Shown here in pieces: positions 1 to 7,497 of a stretch of 35,094 bases of DNA. Below the pieces are notes generated by a model. The model saw only the letters and a program-made list of their open reading frames with translations, had not been told where the DNA came from and did not search any database. The position numbers and the translations under genes were made by a program. The first letter of the stretch is position 1. The number at the start of each line of letters is the position of its first letter. The DNA is from Bacilli bacterium (GTDB lineage: Bacteria; Bacillota_I; Bacilli_A; RF39; UBA660): assembly GCA_016293205.1 (NCBI GenBank), contig JAEDES010000009.1:1-35094 (forward strand), written 5' to 3'.

Positions 1-1109
1 TCTGTTCTAACTTCAGTTTTTGGCTCTGTTTTAACTTCAGTTTTTGGCTCTGTTCTAACTTCAGTTTTTGGTTCAGTATTTGGTTCTGTACGAGGCTCAG
101 TTTTTGGTTCAGTCTTTGGTTCTGTACGAGGTTCTGTTCTAGACTCTGTTGCTCCTTCTGTACGAGGCTCAGTTCTAACTTCAGTTTTTGGTTCAGTTCT
201 AGGTTCAGTTGCTGCTTCTGTACCTTCTACTTGAGTAATATCGGTTGGAACTTCTCCTCTATCTGTTCTATCAATAAATCCACTTTCATTAATTATTTGT
301 TCAGCCGCTTTTCCTTCAACTGTAATAGAATCATCAAGTTCACCTCTTACTCCTTGATTCTCTGCCGGATCAAATATCCAAGTATTACCAGCTGTAAATT
401 TAAGTTCTGATCTACTTATCGGTCTATCCATTGCCCAAGGTCCATATGGATCATTAACTAAATACTTACCATCTTCTGTAATACCAGTACACACAACAAA
501 GTGACTACTTCCTTTAACTAATACAATCGCAATCTTACCATCTCTTAAATATTGATCTAATTCATCATGACTAGTATTACTATCATTATGCCATTTTAAT
601 CCAACAGAACTTGCTGCCGCTAACATTCTACTAACATTATCACCATATCCTCTAGTCGCACCTACTAATTCAGATGGAGTATATAAATTCCCAGTTAAAT
701 AAGATGCAACCATACATACAGATGTAAGTCCACACCCAGATGTTTTAATTGTACCTTGAGAATATGCAATATCATTATAATCAGTTTGACTCATTAATGG
801 CATTTCTGTAAATTCAAAATCACCATTAATAATACCTTCTTCATAATAATTAAATAAATATGCCGCTTCGCGATCAAATTCAGTTAAAATTCTTTTTGTA
901 TTATCAAGTCTTACAACTAAATCATCCAAATCATTCTCTAAAACAGTATTAAAAGACGTTCTTGCAGACTCAAAAGAAGCTGCCGAAGGAAGATCACTAC
1001 TTACAGAAATCTTACTCATTGCTTGTTTTAATAAAAACATCTTATCTTCAAGATCTCTTACATTGTTTAATCCAAAATATAAATTCCCACAATCTATTGT
1101 TATATCCAT
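1..1109 (-). CDS. WXG-associated C39-like cysteine peptidase with TEP repeat tail (partial, 3' end off window)
   Basis: The frame stays open from an ATG at 1109 to the window edge (369 residues visible, no stop). Residues 1-95 are helical and charged, like the helper or targeting part of T7SS substrates. Residues about 100-250 form a papain-fold C39-type peptidase domain: Cys126 in SGCGLTSV, His203 in SSHFVV, and Asn219/Asp220 in VNDPYG form a plausible catalytic set. From about residue 297 the protein is a run of TE-x-x tetrapeptides (TEPR, TEPK, TEVR), about 18 units, likely an extended wall-spanning or spacer stalk. The start overlaps the stop of the 110-residue gene by 10 bases, which implies translational coupling. 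The peptidase fold is inferred from motifs. The substrate (bacteriocin leader, wall peptide or foreign protein) is unknown. No signal peptide is visible, consistent with export by the WXG pathway. What follows the repeat (for example an LPXTG anchor) lies outside. Confidence 0.75.
   Translation of the reverse strand, partial: MDITIDCGNLYFGLNNVRDLEDKMFLLKQAMSKISVSSDLPSAASFESARTSFNTVLENDLDDLVVRLDNTKRILTEFDREAAYLFNYYEEGIINGDFEFTEMPLMSQTDYNDIAYSQGTIKTSGCGLTSVCMVASYLTGNLYTPSELVGATRGYGDNVSRMLAAASSVGLKWHNDSNTSHDELDQYLRDGKIAIVLVKGSSHFVVCTGITEDGKYLVNDPYGPWAMDRPISRSELKFTAGNTWIFDPAENQGVRGELDDSITVEGKAAEQIINESGFIDRTDRGEVPTDITQVEGTEAATEPRTEPKTEVRTEPRTEGATESRTEPRTEPKTEPKTEPRTEPNTEPKTEVRTEPKTEVKTEPKTEVRT
3..220 (-). 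repeat. Tandem 12-nt coding repeat (TE-x-x tetrapeptides)
   Basis: A 12-base periodic sequence encodes Thr-Glu-Pro-Lys/Arg and variants (TEVR, TEVK, TEGA, TESR, TEPN). Units are nearly identical at the DNA level, and higher-order 24- to 36-base repetition is visible (TEVR-TEPK pairs near the edge). Such arrays change length by slippage, so copy number probably differs between strains. It continues past the left edge. Confidence 0.85.
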
Positions 1110-1432
1110 GGCAATACCTTCTTCAATTTAGCTTTTCTTTGTTCAGCTTTATACGCACTAACATATAAATCATTATAATACTTAATTTTTGTGTTACATT
1201 CACTAATTAATGAAGTAACACTGCTTGAAACTTGCCCAATAGCAGCTGCCGCATTATCTTCTAATACACCCTTATCAATTGACTCATTACAAATTACAAT
1301 ATCATCTAAATACCCTTTACACTTACGTACAGAAGTATCACAAGCATCAATATAACTATTAAGTCCTGATAATTGCTTTTGTAAAGTTTGAAACTGTTCA
1401 ACTTTTCCTTTATAATATGATGATGACTCCAT
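1100..1432 (-). CDS. Small helical T7SS accessory protein (YwqH/DUF5082-like)
   Basis: This 110-residue protein is almost entirely predicted helix, with heptad-like hydrophobic spacing (KVEQFQTLQKQLSGLNSYI; then AIGQVSSSVTSLISECNTKI) and a basic C-terminus. It has no signal peptide or membrane segment. A good ribosome site (AGAGGTG) precedes the ATG. It lies between a WXG protein and a peptidase that also has a helical N-terminus. This resembles the small helical partner proteins (YwqH/DUF5082 type) that accompany LXG and WXG substrates in Gram-positive type VII systems. The family assignment rests on length, composition and context rather than a diagnostic motif. Its likely role is co-folding or co-secretion with the neighbouring substrate. 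Confidence 0.6.
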   Translation of the reverse strand: MESSSYYKGKVEQFQTLQKQLSGLNSYIDACDTSVRKCKGYLDDIVICNESIDKGVLEDNAAAAIGQVSSSVTSLISECNTKIKYYNDLYVSAYKAEQRKAKLKKVLPWI

Positions 1433-1451
1433 AATACACCTCTTTCTATCC

Positions 1452-1495
1452 TCTTATTTCCTAAATAGAAAACTACTTCTACTTAGGAAATAAGA
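1452..1495 (-). other. Intergenic stem-loop between the WXG gene and its partner
   Basis: A perfect 13-base inverted repeat (arms 1452-1464 and 1483-1495, 18-base loop) lies in the 76-base gap. On the transcribed strand it is not followed by a T-run, so it is not a classical terminator. A second short stem (AAGAAG with CTTCTT, about 1492-1512) overlaps one arm and would compete with it. It may act as an mRNA stabiliser or partial attenuator that raises expression of the upstream WXG gene over the downstream genes. Confidence 0.55.
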
Positions 1496-1508
1496 AGCGT
1501 TATACTTC

Positions 1509-2126
1509 TTATCCACCATAACTATCAATTGCTTTACCAACAATATTAGCTACTTCTTCTAATTTAGCTTGTTTAGCCTTTGATGACTTATCAAATGCAT
1601 CAAATGCATCGTCAGCTTGATTTCTTCCTGGTCCCATGTACCAGTTATCTAAAATTTTATTCTTATATAATCTTGCAGAATCAACAAATGCTTGAATATC
1701 TTTAGCAGCTGTTCCAATTGAATCTTTACCAACTACAGCTTCTGGTCTAATATAAATAGTATCTGCAGTATCAGAATAATCATTTTTATATAACTCTCTT
1801 GATACAGTAGAAATTGGAGGAAGATCTCCTAAATTTGCACGATTACCTTCTTGAATTTTTCGATACATAACAGCAATTGCATTTGCATCACGAGCAAGAT
1901 CTGCTAATCTATTTCTTACTTCAGTTATTTCTCTACAAATTTCAATAACATCTGTAATATTAACTCCAGCATCTGCTCCTTTCCAGTTTTCTCTTAAATT
2001 ATTGATTGCACTAGTTAAATCACCGATAATTGAATCAGCTTTCGACATAACTGAAGTATTATATAGTTCTCTTGAATCCATATATAAATCTTCAACATTT
2101 TTTATTCCATGATCTAATATTCCCAT
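1509..2126 (-). CDS. WXG100-like secreted protein, 205 residues
   Basis: This helical protein carries a W-x-G turn (ENWKGADAG, Trp48-Lys49-Gly50) between two amphipathic helices, the signature of the ESX/WXG100 helical hairpin. The rest (about residues 75-205) is longer than a classical 100-residue WXG protein and may be a second hairpin or an effector portion ending in a Lys/Ala-rich helix. The ATG follows an excellent GAGGAGG ribosome site. A sigma-A-type promoter lies just upstream. It is the first gene of a three-gene minus-strand unit with the 110-residue partner and the C39-like peptidase. By analogy with type VII secretion substrates it is probably exported or helps export them. The secretion ATPase (EssC/YukB) is not in this window, so the pathway is inferred. 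Confidence 0.65.
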   Translation of the reverse strand: MGILDHGIKNVEDLYMDSRELYNTSVMSKADSIIGDLTSAINNLRENWKGADAGVNITDVIEICREITEVRNRLADLARDANAIAVMYRKIQEGNRANLGDLPPISTVSRELYKNDYSDTADTIYIRPEAVVGKDSIGTAAKDIQAFVDSARLYKNKILDNWYMGPGRNQADDAFDAFDKSSKAKQAKLEEVANIVGKAIDSYGG

Positions 2127-2149
2127 ATATCATAACCTCCTCTATTTTA

Positions 2150-2178
2150 AGAATAGTATAAATTCAAAATATAGTCAA
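2150..2178 (-). promoter_or_regulatory. Promoter of the WXG/C39 cassette
   Basis: Reading the minus strand, TTGACT (2173-2178) and TATTCT (2150-2155) are separated by 17 bases, followed by GAGGAGG and the ATG at 2126. A TATACT overlaps the spacer but has poorer spacing to a -35. Confidence 0.55.
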
Positions 2179-2200
2179 TAAATTAGACATCTATAAACAC

Positions 2201-2231
2201 AAAAAAAGTACTAATTTTACTTAGTACTTTT
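2201..2231 (-). terminator. Intrinsic terminator of pyk
   Basis: An 11-base perfect stem (2204-2214 with 2221-2231, loop of 6) is followed on the minus strand by a T-tract. The pyk stop codon lies inside the 5' arm. Confidence 0.85.
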
Positions 2232-3645
2232 ATTCTTTAATTTGCTCAATTTTCATTAAATTAGTTGGTCTACTTTTTCCTGTATTAGGGAAACTTCCAG
2301 TAAAGATAACAATATCATCCTTTTCTAATTCAACACTTTCTTTAGCAACTCTTAAACTTTCAGTTAATACTTCATCTGTTGAATGACATAATTGTAATGT
2401 TGCAGTATGAACTCCCCAGTTTAAAGCAAGTCTTCTTGCAGTCTTATCATCTGGACATAATGCTAAAATTGGAGCTTTTGGTTTAAAGTTACTAATTGCT
2501 TGAGCAGTAGCGCCACTCATAGTAGCTGCACAAATTAATTTAGCATCTAATCTATTAGCACTATCTACAACACTTTCTGCAATTGCCATTGGAATACTCT
2601 TAACTTTTTCATGTTCTCTAATAAAATCAAAATTTGCATAATCTTCAGTAACAGCACAAATATTAGCCATTGCTCTAACTGTTTCAATTGGGTGTTTACC
2701 AACAGTAGTTTCACCACTTAACATAACAGCATCTGTTCCGTCTAAAACAGCATTTGCAATATCAGATGTTTCTGCTCTTTTTGGTCTATTATTTTCCATC
2801 ATTGTTTCTAGCATTTCAGTAGCAACAATACAAATTTTACCCATTCTGCGAGCCGTTTTAATCATTTGTTTTTGTACAACTGGTAACATTTCAGAAGGAA
2901 TTTCAGTTCCTAAGTCTCCTCTAGCTACCATAATACCATCACTAACTCTTAAGATAGATTCTAAATTAGAAATACCTAAGTCACTTTCAATCTTACAAAT
3001 TATTTGTAAATCTTCACGACCATATTCTTTTAATAATTCTTTTATTTCTAAAACATCTTCTTTACAAGATACAAATGAAATAGCTAAATATTCTCCACCA
3101 GCTTCACAAGCATATTTAATATCTTCTCTATCAATATCACTTAAATAAGGAATATTTAAGTTAATACCAGGAGCACTCATACTCTTCTTATTTCCTAATA
3201 CTCCACCACTAACTATTTTACAAGTAACACCGTCATTTTCTTTACTTATAACTTCTAGTCTCATTTTAGCATTTTCAAGTAAAACGATATTACCAACATT
3301 TAAACTTTCAACTGCTTCCGGATGATTAACACTAAATCTTTCTTGATTTCCTAAAACGCAATCCTTAACAATTCTAATTGTTTTTCCTTCTACTAAAGTG
3401 ATCTTATCATTTTCTAACATACCACTTCTAAATTCAGGACCCTTAGTGTCCCATAAAATAGCTACATTCTTACCAGTTAATCTTCTTACTTCTCTAACTG
3501 TTGATATAGCTTGATTTCTTTCTTCAATTGTAGCGTGTGTAAAGTTAATTCGAGCTACATTCATTCCAGCAATAACCATTTGTTCCATTACTTCTACTTT
3601 ATTTGAAGCAGGACCTATACTACATATAATCTTAGTCTTTTTCAT
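2230..3645 (-). CDS. pyk: Pyruvate kinase
   Basis: It transfers phosphate from phosphoenolpyruvate to ADP, giving pyruvate and ATP in the last step of glycolysis. The start is set at the ATG preceded by TAGGAGG, giving 471 residues beginning MKKTKIICSIGPAS; an upstream in-frame ATG would add 18 unlikely residues. Visible family features are the N-terminal TKIICSIGPAS, MNVARINFTHA, WDTKGPEFRSG, the metal/active-site MVARGDLGTE, and TEMLETMMENNRPKRAE. The C-terminal allosteric domain is present (ending near IFTGSFPNTGKSRPTNLMKI). The extra PEP-utiliser domain found in some Bacillus enzymes is absent, consistent with the usual 470-residue form. It has its own promoter and terminator and stands alone between the WXG cassette and mutM. 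The function is confident. Confidence 0.97.
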   Translation of the reverse strand: MKKTKIICSIGPASNKVEVMEQMVIAGMNVARINFTHATIEERNQAISTVREVRRLTGKNVAILWDTKGPEFRSGMLENDKITLVEGKTIRIVKDCVLGNQERFSVNHPEAVESLNVGNIVLLENAKMRLEVISKENDGVTCKIVSGGVLGNKKSMSAPGINLNIPYLSDIDREDIKYACEAGGEYLAISFVSCKEDVLEIKELLKEYGREDLQIICKIESDLGISNLESILRVSDGIMVARGDLGTEIPSEMLPVVQKQMIKTARRMGKICIVATEMLETMMENNRPKRAETSDIANAVLDGTDAVMLSGETTVGKHPIETVRAMANICAVTEDYANFDFIREHEKVKSIPMAIAESVVDSANRLDAKLICAATMSGATAQAISNFKPKAPILALCPDDKTARRLALNWGVHTATLQLCHSTDEVLTESLRVAKESVELEKDDIVIFTGSFPNTGKSRPTNLMKIEQIKE

Positions 3646-3670
3646 ATAATACCTCCTAAGCGCACCATAC

Positions 3671-3699
3671 ATTTTACCATAAAACATATTGATAATCAA
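3671..3699 (-). promoter_or_regulatory. Promoter of pyk
   Basis: On the minus strand TTGATT (3694-3699), a 17-base spacer and TAAAAT (3671-3676) form a sigma-A promoter. A TG dinucleotide just before the -10 gives an extended -10. Transcription would begin about 20 bases before the pyk ATG. Confidence 0.65.
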
Positions 3700-3703
3700 T
3701 AGA

Positions 3704-3731
3704 AAAAATAAGATAAAAGTATCTTATTTTT
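3704..3731 (-). terminator. Intrinsic terminator of the polA-mutM unit
   Basis: A 12-base stem (3704-3715 with 3720-3731, four-base loop) is rich in A/T at its base. The mutM stop codon (3724-3726) is part of the stem. It separates mutM from the pyk promoter. Confidence 0.75.
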
Positions 3732-4545
3732 GACAATCACTACAAAAATATGTTCCACGACCGCCAACTTTATTCTTCTCTATAATTCTACCACAAGTAG
3801 GACAATTTTTTCCACCTTTTCCATGCACTAAAAGTTCATTTTGAAATAAACCATGTACACCTTCACTTGAAGTAAAGCTTCTAATAGTCGTTCCACCAAG
3901 CTTTACTGCTTTATCTAAAATAATTTTTGTATTATTAATAATTTTTTCACACTCATCCAAACTAACGTCACTTGCTTTTCTAAGAGGATGAATTCCACTC
4001 ATAAATAATATCTCATCATCATAAATATTACCAATACCAGCAATAATACTTTGATCAAGTAAAACTGTCTTAATAGGTAATCTTTTACCATGAATAGCAT
4101 CATATAAATACTCTTTAGTAAGATTAGAATCATAATACTCTAAACCAATTTCATTTAAAGGCTTAACATCATTTACTTCATCTTTTGGAATTAAATACAT
4201 CTTACCAAATTTACGTACATCATGAAATCTAAAACTTATCTTATCATCTAAAATAAATTCAACATGCTCATGTTTACCAATAACTTCTCCTTTGTCTCTA
4301 AACATAAACTTACCTTCCATTCTAAGATGTACAAGTAAACTATCTTTATCTAAATCAATAACAATCCACTTACCACGAGTATTAATGGCCTCAATCTTTT
4401 GACCAATAATTTTCTTTTTAAACTCATCACTAACAGGATATGCAATAATATTATCCCAATATATATTGCATCCTGTTATTTTTTTATTAAGAATTAATTT
4501 TTTTAAACTATTAGCAACTGTAATTACCTCTGGTTTTTCAGGCAT
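3724..4545 (-). CDS. mutM: Formamidopyrimidine-DNA glycosylase (Fpg/MutM)
   Basis: This base-excision repair enzyme removes 8-oxoguanine and formamidopyrimidines and nicks the site by its AP-lyase activity. The start is placed at the ATG giving MPEKPEV, because the mature enzyme needs Pro2 as nucleophile followed by Glu3; a GTG three codons upstream is disfavoured. The family usually has PELPEV, so the Leu-to-Lys change is a small oddity. Other features are the HxxHGK-like HLRMEGKF strand, the helix-two-turn-helix segment around LLDQSIIAGIGNIYDDE, and a complete C-terminal zinc finger (CPTC near residue 248 and CSDC at the end). It lies 15 bases after the polA stop, the same polA-mutM order as in Bacillus. 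The two are probably cotranscribed. Confidence 0.96.
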   Translation of the reverse strand: MPEKPEVITVANSLKKLILNKKITGCNIYWDNIIAYPVSDEFKKKIIGQKIEAINTRGKWIVIDLDKDSLLVHLRMEGKFMFRDKGEVIGKHEHVEFILDDKISFRFHDVRKFGKMYLIPKDEVNDVKPLNEIGLEYYDSNLTKEYLYDAIHGKRLPIKTVLLDQSIIAGIGNIYDDEILFMSGIHPLRKASDVSLDECEKIINNTKIILDKAVKLGGTTIRSFTSSEGVHGLFQNELLVHGKGGKNCPTCGRIIEKNKVGGRGTYFCSDCQK

Positions 4546-4560
4546 AATCAACACCTCTTT

Positions 4561-7170
4561 CTATTTTGCTTCGAACCAATCATTACCTACTTCCATTTCT
4601 ACTTTTAAAGGAACAGATAATTTAAATGTATTTTCCATAATATTTCTAACTACATCTTTTACTTCATCAAGTTCATTATCTAATACGTTAAATACAAGTT
4701 CATCGTGTACTTGAATAATCATTTTACTCTTTAATCCACGTTTATTAAATTCATCATATATTTCAACCATAGCCTTCTTTAAGATATCAGCAGCAGTACC
4801 TTGAATTGGAGTATTTAAAGCCATTCTCTCTCCACTACTTCTAATCATAAAGTTCTTACTATTTAACTCTTCAATTACACGTTTTCTATTCATTAGAGTC
4901 TTAACATATCCTAAACTATAAGCATCCGCTTTTTCTTTTTCCATATACTCTCTAATACCTGGATATGTTTCTAAGTAATTATCAATAAACTTTTTAGCAG
5001 TACCAATATCAATGCCTAAATCTTCACTAAGACCAAAACTACTAATTCCATATAAAATACCAAAATTTACTGCTTTAGCAGTTCTTCTCATATCTTTAGT
5101 AACTTCTTCCATAGGAACTTTATAAATATCACTAGCAGTCTTTGCATGAATATCTTTACCATCTATAAATGCTTGAATTAAATTAGTTGCATTAGACATA
5201 TGAGCAAATATTCTAAGTTCTACTTGAGAATAATCACTAGATAAAAGTTTAGATCCTTCATCTGGAATAAATGCTTTTCTAATTAATTTTGAATAATCAC
5301 TTCTAGCAGGAATATTTTGTAAATTAGGACTAATACTAGATAATCTTCCTGTTCTAGTTAATGTTTGTGTAAAAATAGTATGAATTCTACCATCTTCTCT
5401 AACTTCTTCTTTTAAACCAACAGCATAATTTGTATATAGTTTAGCAAGTGTTCTATACTCTAAAACTTTCTCAACTATAGGATGAACAAAAGCTATTTTA
5501 TCTAAAATATCTTTACTAGTAGAATATTTACCATCTTTAACTTTCTTAGGATATGGAATTGCTAAATCTTCAAATAATACTTTAGCAAGTTGTGTTGGAG
5601 ACATAATATTAAAATTACTTCCCGCATCATTATGAATATCCCTTTCTAATTTATCCATTTGAATCTTTAATTCTTTTTCAATAGATTCTAAATATTCACT
5701 ATCTACTTTAACCCCAGTAATTTCCATATCTGCAAGAACACAAGATAGTGGCAACTCAATCTTATTAAATAAATCAAGTTGCTCACTTTCTTCTAATTCT
5801 TTTAATAATCTTTCTCTTGTTTCATAAATAAATTTAGCTTTTAAACAACAAACATTTGCAAGTTCTTCTAAACTAATATCTTTAGGTCTTTTATCAGTAC
5901 CATATAAATCCTCATAAAAAGGAATCTTTACATCAAATGCTTGTGCAACAAAGCTAATATCATCTTTAACTACATAATCTAATAAATATGTAGCAAGTAT
6001 TGTATCAAAACAAACATTCTTTATCTCAACACCAATACTATTTAATACAACAATATTTTTCTTTAAATCAAAAGTATATTTATTAATACTAGAACTAAAT
6101 AATTCTTTATGATTTAAAATATCTTCTTTAGATATAAAATACCCATTCTCTCCATCATAAATACCTATACCTAAAATATCACTCTTACTATAAATACTTC
6201 CTCTAGTTTCTAAATAAAAAGCAAATTCTTTTTCTTTAAATTCCGAAATATTTTTAATAATAAGTTCTTTTGCTTCTTCTTTCTTCTCTTCTTCTTTTGT
6301 AACTTCATTAAAGTCTAATTTTTTAAGTAATGAATGAAATTCAAATTCTTCTAATAAACTAATTAGTTCGCTACTATTAATTCCTTCATACTTACAATCT
6401 TCTAAGTCAAAATCTAATGGAACTTCTCTATATATAGTTGCCAAATCATAACTCATATAAGCATTATCTTTATCTTCAATTAATTTTTCTTTAGTCTTAC
6501 CAGTAACACTATCAATACTAGCATATAAATTATCTAAACTACCATATTTAACTAATAAATTAATAGCTGTCTTTTCACCAATACCTTTAACTCCAGGTAT
6601 ATGGTCACTAGCATCCCCCATTAATGCTTTTAAATCAATCATATGAATTGGATCAACTTGATAAGTATTTCTAAACTCTTCTTTAGTCATCATAATATGA
6701 CCACTTTGTTTTAAAAGCTTAACATCAACCTCATCACTAATAAGTTGTAATAAGTCTTTATCACTACTAACAATAGTTGCAATAAATTCATCTTCTTCAT
6801 CTACTCTTTTACTTAGAGTACCAATAATATCGTCAGCTTCATAATTATCTGTTTCATAATGTTTAATCCCCATTGCATCAAGTACTTCTTTAGCTTTAGG
6901 AAATTGTAACTTTAATTCATCAGGCATCGCTTGACGACCTGCTTTATACTCTTCGTATTTATCATGTCTAAAGGTTTTTCCTTTATCAAATGCTACCATT
7001 ATATAAGTTGGTTTCTCTTCTTTAATAATTTTATTCATCATATTTATAAAGCCATACAATGCATTTGTAGGAAAACCTTTAGAGTTCTTCATGATAACTC
7101 CTTGATATGCAGTTGCATAGAAACTTCTAAATAATAAATTATTACCATCTACTAAAATTATCTTTTTCAT
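4561..7170 (-). CDS. polA: DNA polymerase I
   Basis: It fills gaps, removes RNA primers and acts in repair. The start is set at MKKIILVDGNN behind GCAGGTGATAG, giving 869 residues. Domain order: a 5'-3' flap nuclease (residues 1-290, with VDGNNLLFR, DNYEADDIIG and GVKGIGEKTA), a central 3'-5' exonuclease-like fold (about 305-490), and an A-family polymerase (about 500-869) with motif A DYSQVELRIF, motif B RRTAKAVNFGILYG and motif C QVHDELVF. The exonuclease fold has lost acidic residues of the classical metal site (FYLETRG where E. coli has a DTET motif; DLKKN where a KYD is expected), so proofreading is probably absent, as in Bacillus and Thermus enzymes. It lies 36 bases downstream of a LexA-controlled membrane-peptide gene with no terminator between, so damage-induced readthrough is possible. 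Confidence 0.97.
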   Translation of the reverse strand: MKKIILVDGNNLLFRSFYATAYQGVIMKNSKGFPTNALYGFINMMNKIIKEEKPTYIMVAFDKGKTFRHDKYEEYKAGRQAMPDELKLQFPKAKEVLDAMGIKHYETDNYEADDIIGTLSKRVDEEDEFIATIVSSDKDLLQLISDEVDVKLLKQSGHIMMTKEEFRNTYQVDPIHMIDLKALMGDASDHIPGVKGIGEKTAINLLVKYGSLDNLYASIDSVTGKTKEKLIEDKDNAYMSYDLATIYREVPLDFDLEDCKYEGINSSELISLLEEFEFHSLLKKLDFNEVTKEEEKKEEAKELIIKNISEFKEKEFAFYLETRGSIYSKSDILGIGIYDGENGYFISKEDILNHKELFSSSINKYTFDLKKNIVVLNSIGVEIKNVCFDTILATYLLDYVVKDDISFVAQAFDVKIPFYEDLYGTDKRPKDISLEELANVCCLKAKFIYETRERLLKELEESEQLDLFNKIELPLSCVLADMEITGVKVDSEYLESIEKELKIQMDKLERDIHNDAGSNFNIMSPTQLAKVLFEDLAIPYPKKVKDGKYSTSKDILDKIAFVHPIVEKVLEYRTLAKLYTNYAVGLKEEVREDGRIHTIFTQTLTRTGRLSSISPNLQNIPARSDYSKLIRKAFIPDEGSKLLSSDYSQVELRIFAHMSNATNLIQAFIDGKDIHAKTASDIYKVPMEEVTKDMRRTAKAVNFGILYGISSFGLSEDLGIDIGTAKKFIDNYLETYPGIREYMEKEKADAYSLGYVKTLMNRKRVIEELNSKNFMIRSSGERMALNTPIQGTAADILKKAMVEIYDEFNKRGLKSKMIIQVHDELVFNVLDNELDEVKDVVRNIMENTFKLSVPLKVEMEVGNDWFEAK

Positions 7171-7206
7171 ATCTATCACCTGCATCTAGTATATCATATA
7201 TATTAC

Positions 7207-7368
7207 TTATCTCGTAATATTTTCAACTATATTATTATCAATAAAATTAAGTCCTAATCTATCAAATCTTTCTGCCCCAAAAATAAGTGCAACAGAAATT
7301 AATACATAGAACATAATTACCATTAAAACCTCCATTCTATTAAATTTTAATTCCATTACTTTTAACAT
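7207..7368 (-). CDS. SOS-controlled small membrane protein, 53 residues
   Basis: I recognise no family. The ATG at 7368 follows AAGGGAG at good spacing and opens a frame of 53 codons ending in TAA at 7207-7209. Residues about 13-31 (MEVLMVIMFYVLISVALIF) form one membrane helix, flanked by a basic N-terminal segment (MLKVMELKFNR) and a short charged tail (GAERFDRLGLNFIDNNIVE). A second in-frame ATG (residue 16) has its own GGAGG five bases upstream, so a 38-residue form beginning directly with the membrane helix may also be made. The gene is divergent from lexA. A near-consensus promoter has a LexA box filling its spacer, so expression should rise on DNA damage. In Bacillus the gene divergent from lexA is yneA, an SOS cell-division inhibitor with one membrane helix plus LysM; here LysM is absent. 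A division-inhibitor role is inference from location and topology. Confidence 0.75.
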   Translation of the reverse strand: MLKVMELKFNRMEVLMVIMFYVLISVALIFGAERFDRLGLNFIDNNIVENITR

Positions 7369-7397
7369 ATTAAACACTCCCTTCAAATTACACTTTA

Positions 7398-7427
7398 ATT
7401 ATATAATCGAACAATTATTCGTGTCAA
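7398..7427 (-). promoter_or_regulatory. Promoter of the small SOS membrane-protein gene
   Basis: On the minus strand the consensus TTGACA (7422-7427) and consensus TATAAT (7398-7403) are separated by 18 bases. Start of transcription should be near 7391, leaving a leader of about 22 bases that contains the ribosome site. The spacer is almost completely occupied by the LexA operator. Confidence 0.75.
7408..7421. promoter_or_regulatory. LexA operator (SOS box)
   Basis: CGAACAATTATTCG is a near-perfect dyad matching the Gram-positive LexA box CGAAC-N4-GTTCG with a single mismatch in the right half. It lies between the -10 and -35 of the leftward promoter and about 26 bases upstream of the lexA -35. 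LexA bound here would block the membrane-protein promoter directly. Confidence 0.8.
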
Positions 7428-7436
7428 TAATTATTA

Positions 7437-7448
7437 AAACATTTGTTT
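7437..7448. promoter_or_regulatory. Possible second, weaker LexA half-consensus dyad
   Basis: AAACATTTGTTT is a 12-base dyad of the form AAAC-N4-GTTT that overlaps the first two bases of the lexA -35. It lacks the outer C/G of a full SOS box. It could be a lower-affinity autoregulatory site for lexA. Confidence 0.35.
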
Positions 7449-7475
7449 GACATTTTACATAACTAGTGTTAAACT
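7447..7475 (+). promoter_or_regulatory. Promoter of lexA
   Basis: TTGACA (7447-7452), a 17-base spacer and TAAACT (7470-7475) are followed by AAAGGAGG and the lexA ATG at 7498. Transcription would start near 7482, so the leader is very short. Confidence 0.7.
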
Positions 7476-7497
7476 AAATTTATAAAGGAGGAATAAA

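Noticed and set aside
1..230. CRISPR array from the regular repeats at the left edge.
   Set aside because: The period is 12 bases without spacers and is a coding tetrapeptide repeat.
4466..4714. Antisense open frames over polA, secDF, topA and other genes.
   Set aside because: They are shadows of strongly conserved genes, with no ribosome sites or family motifs.
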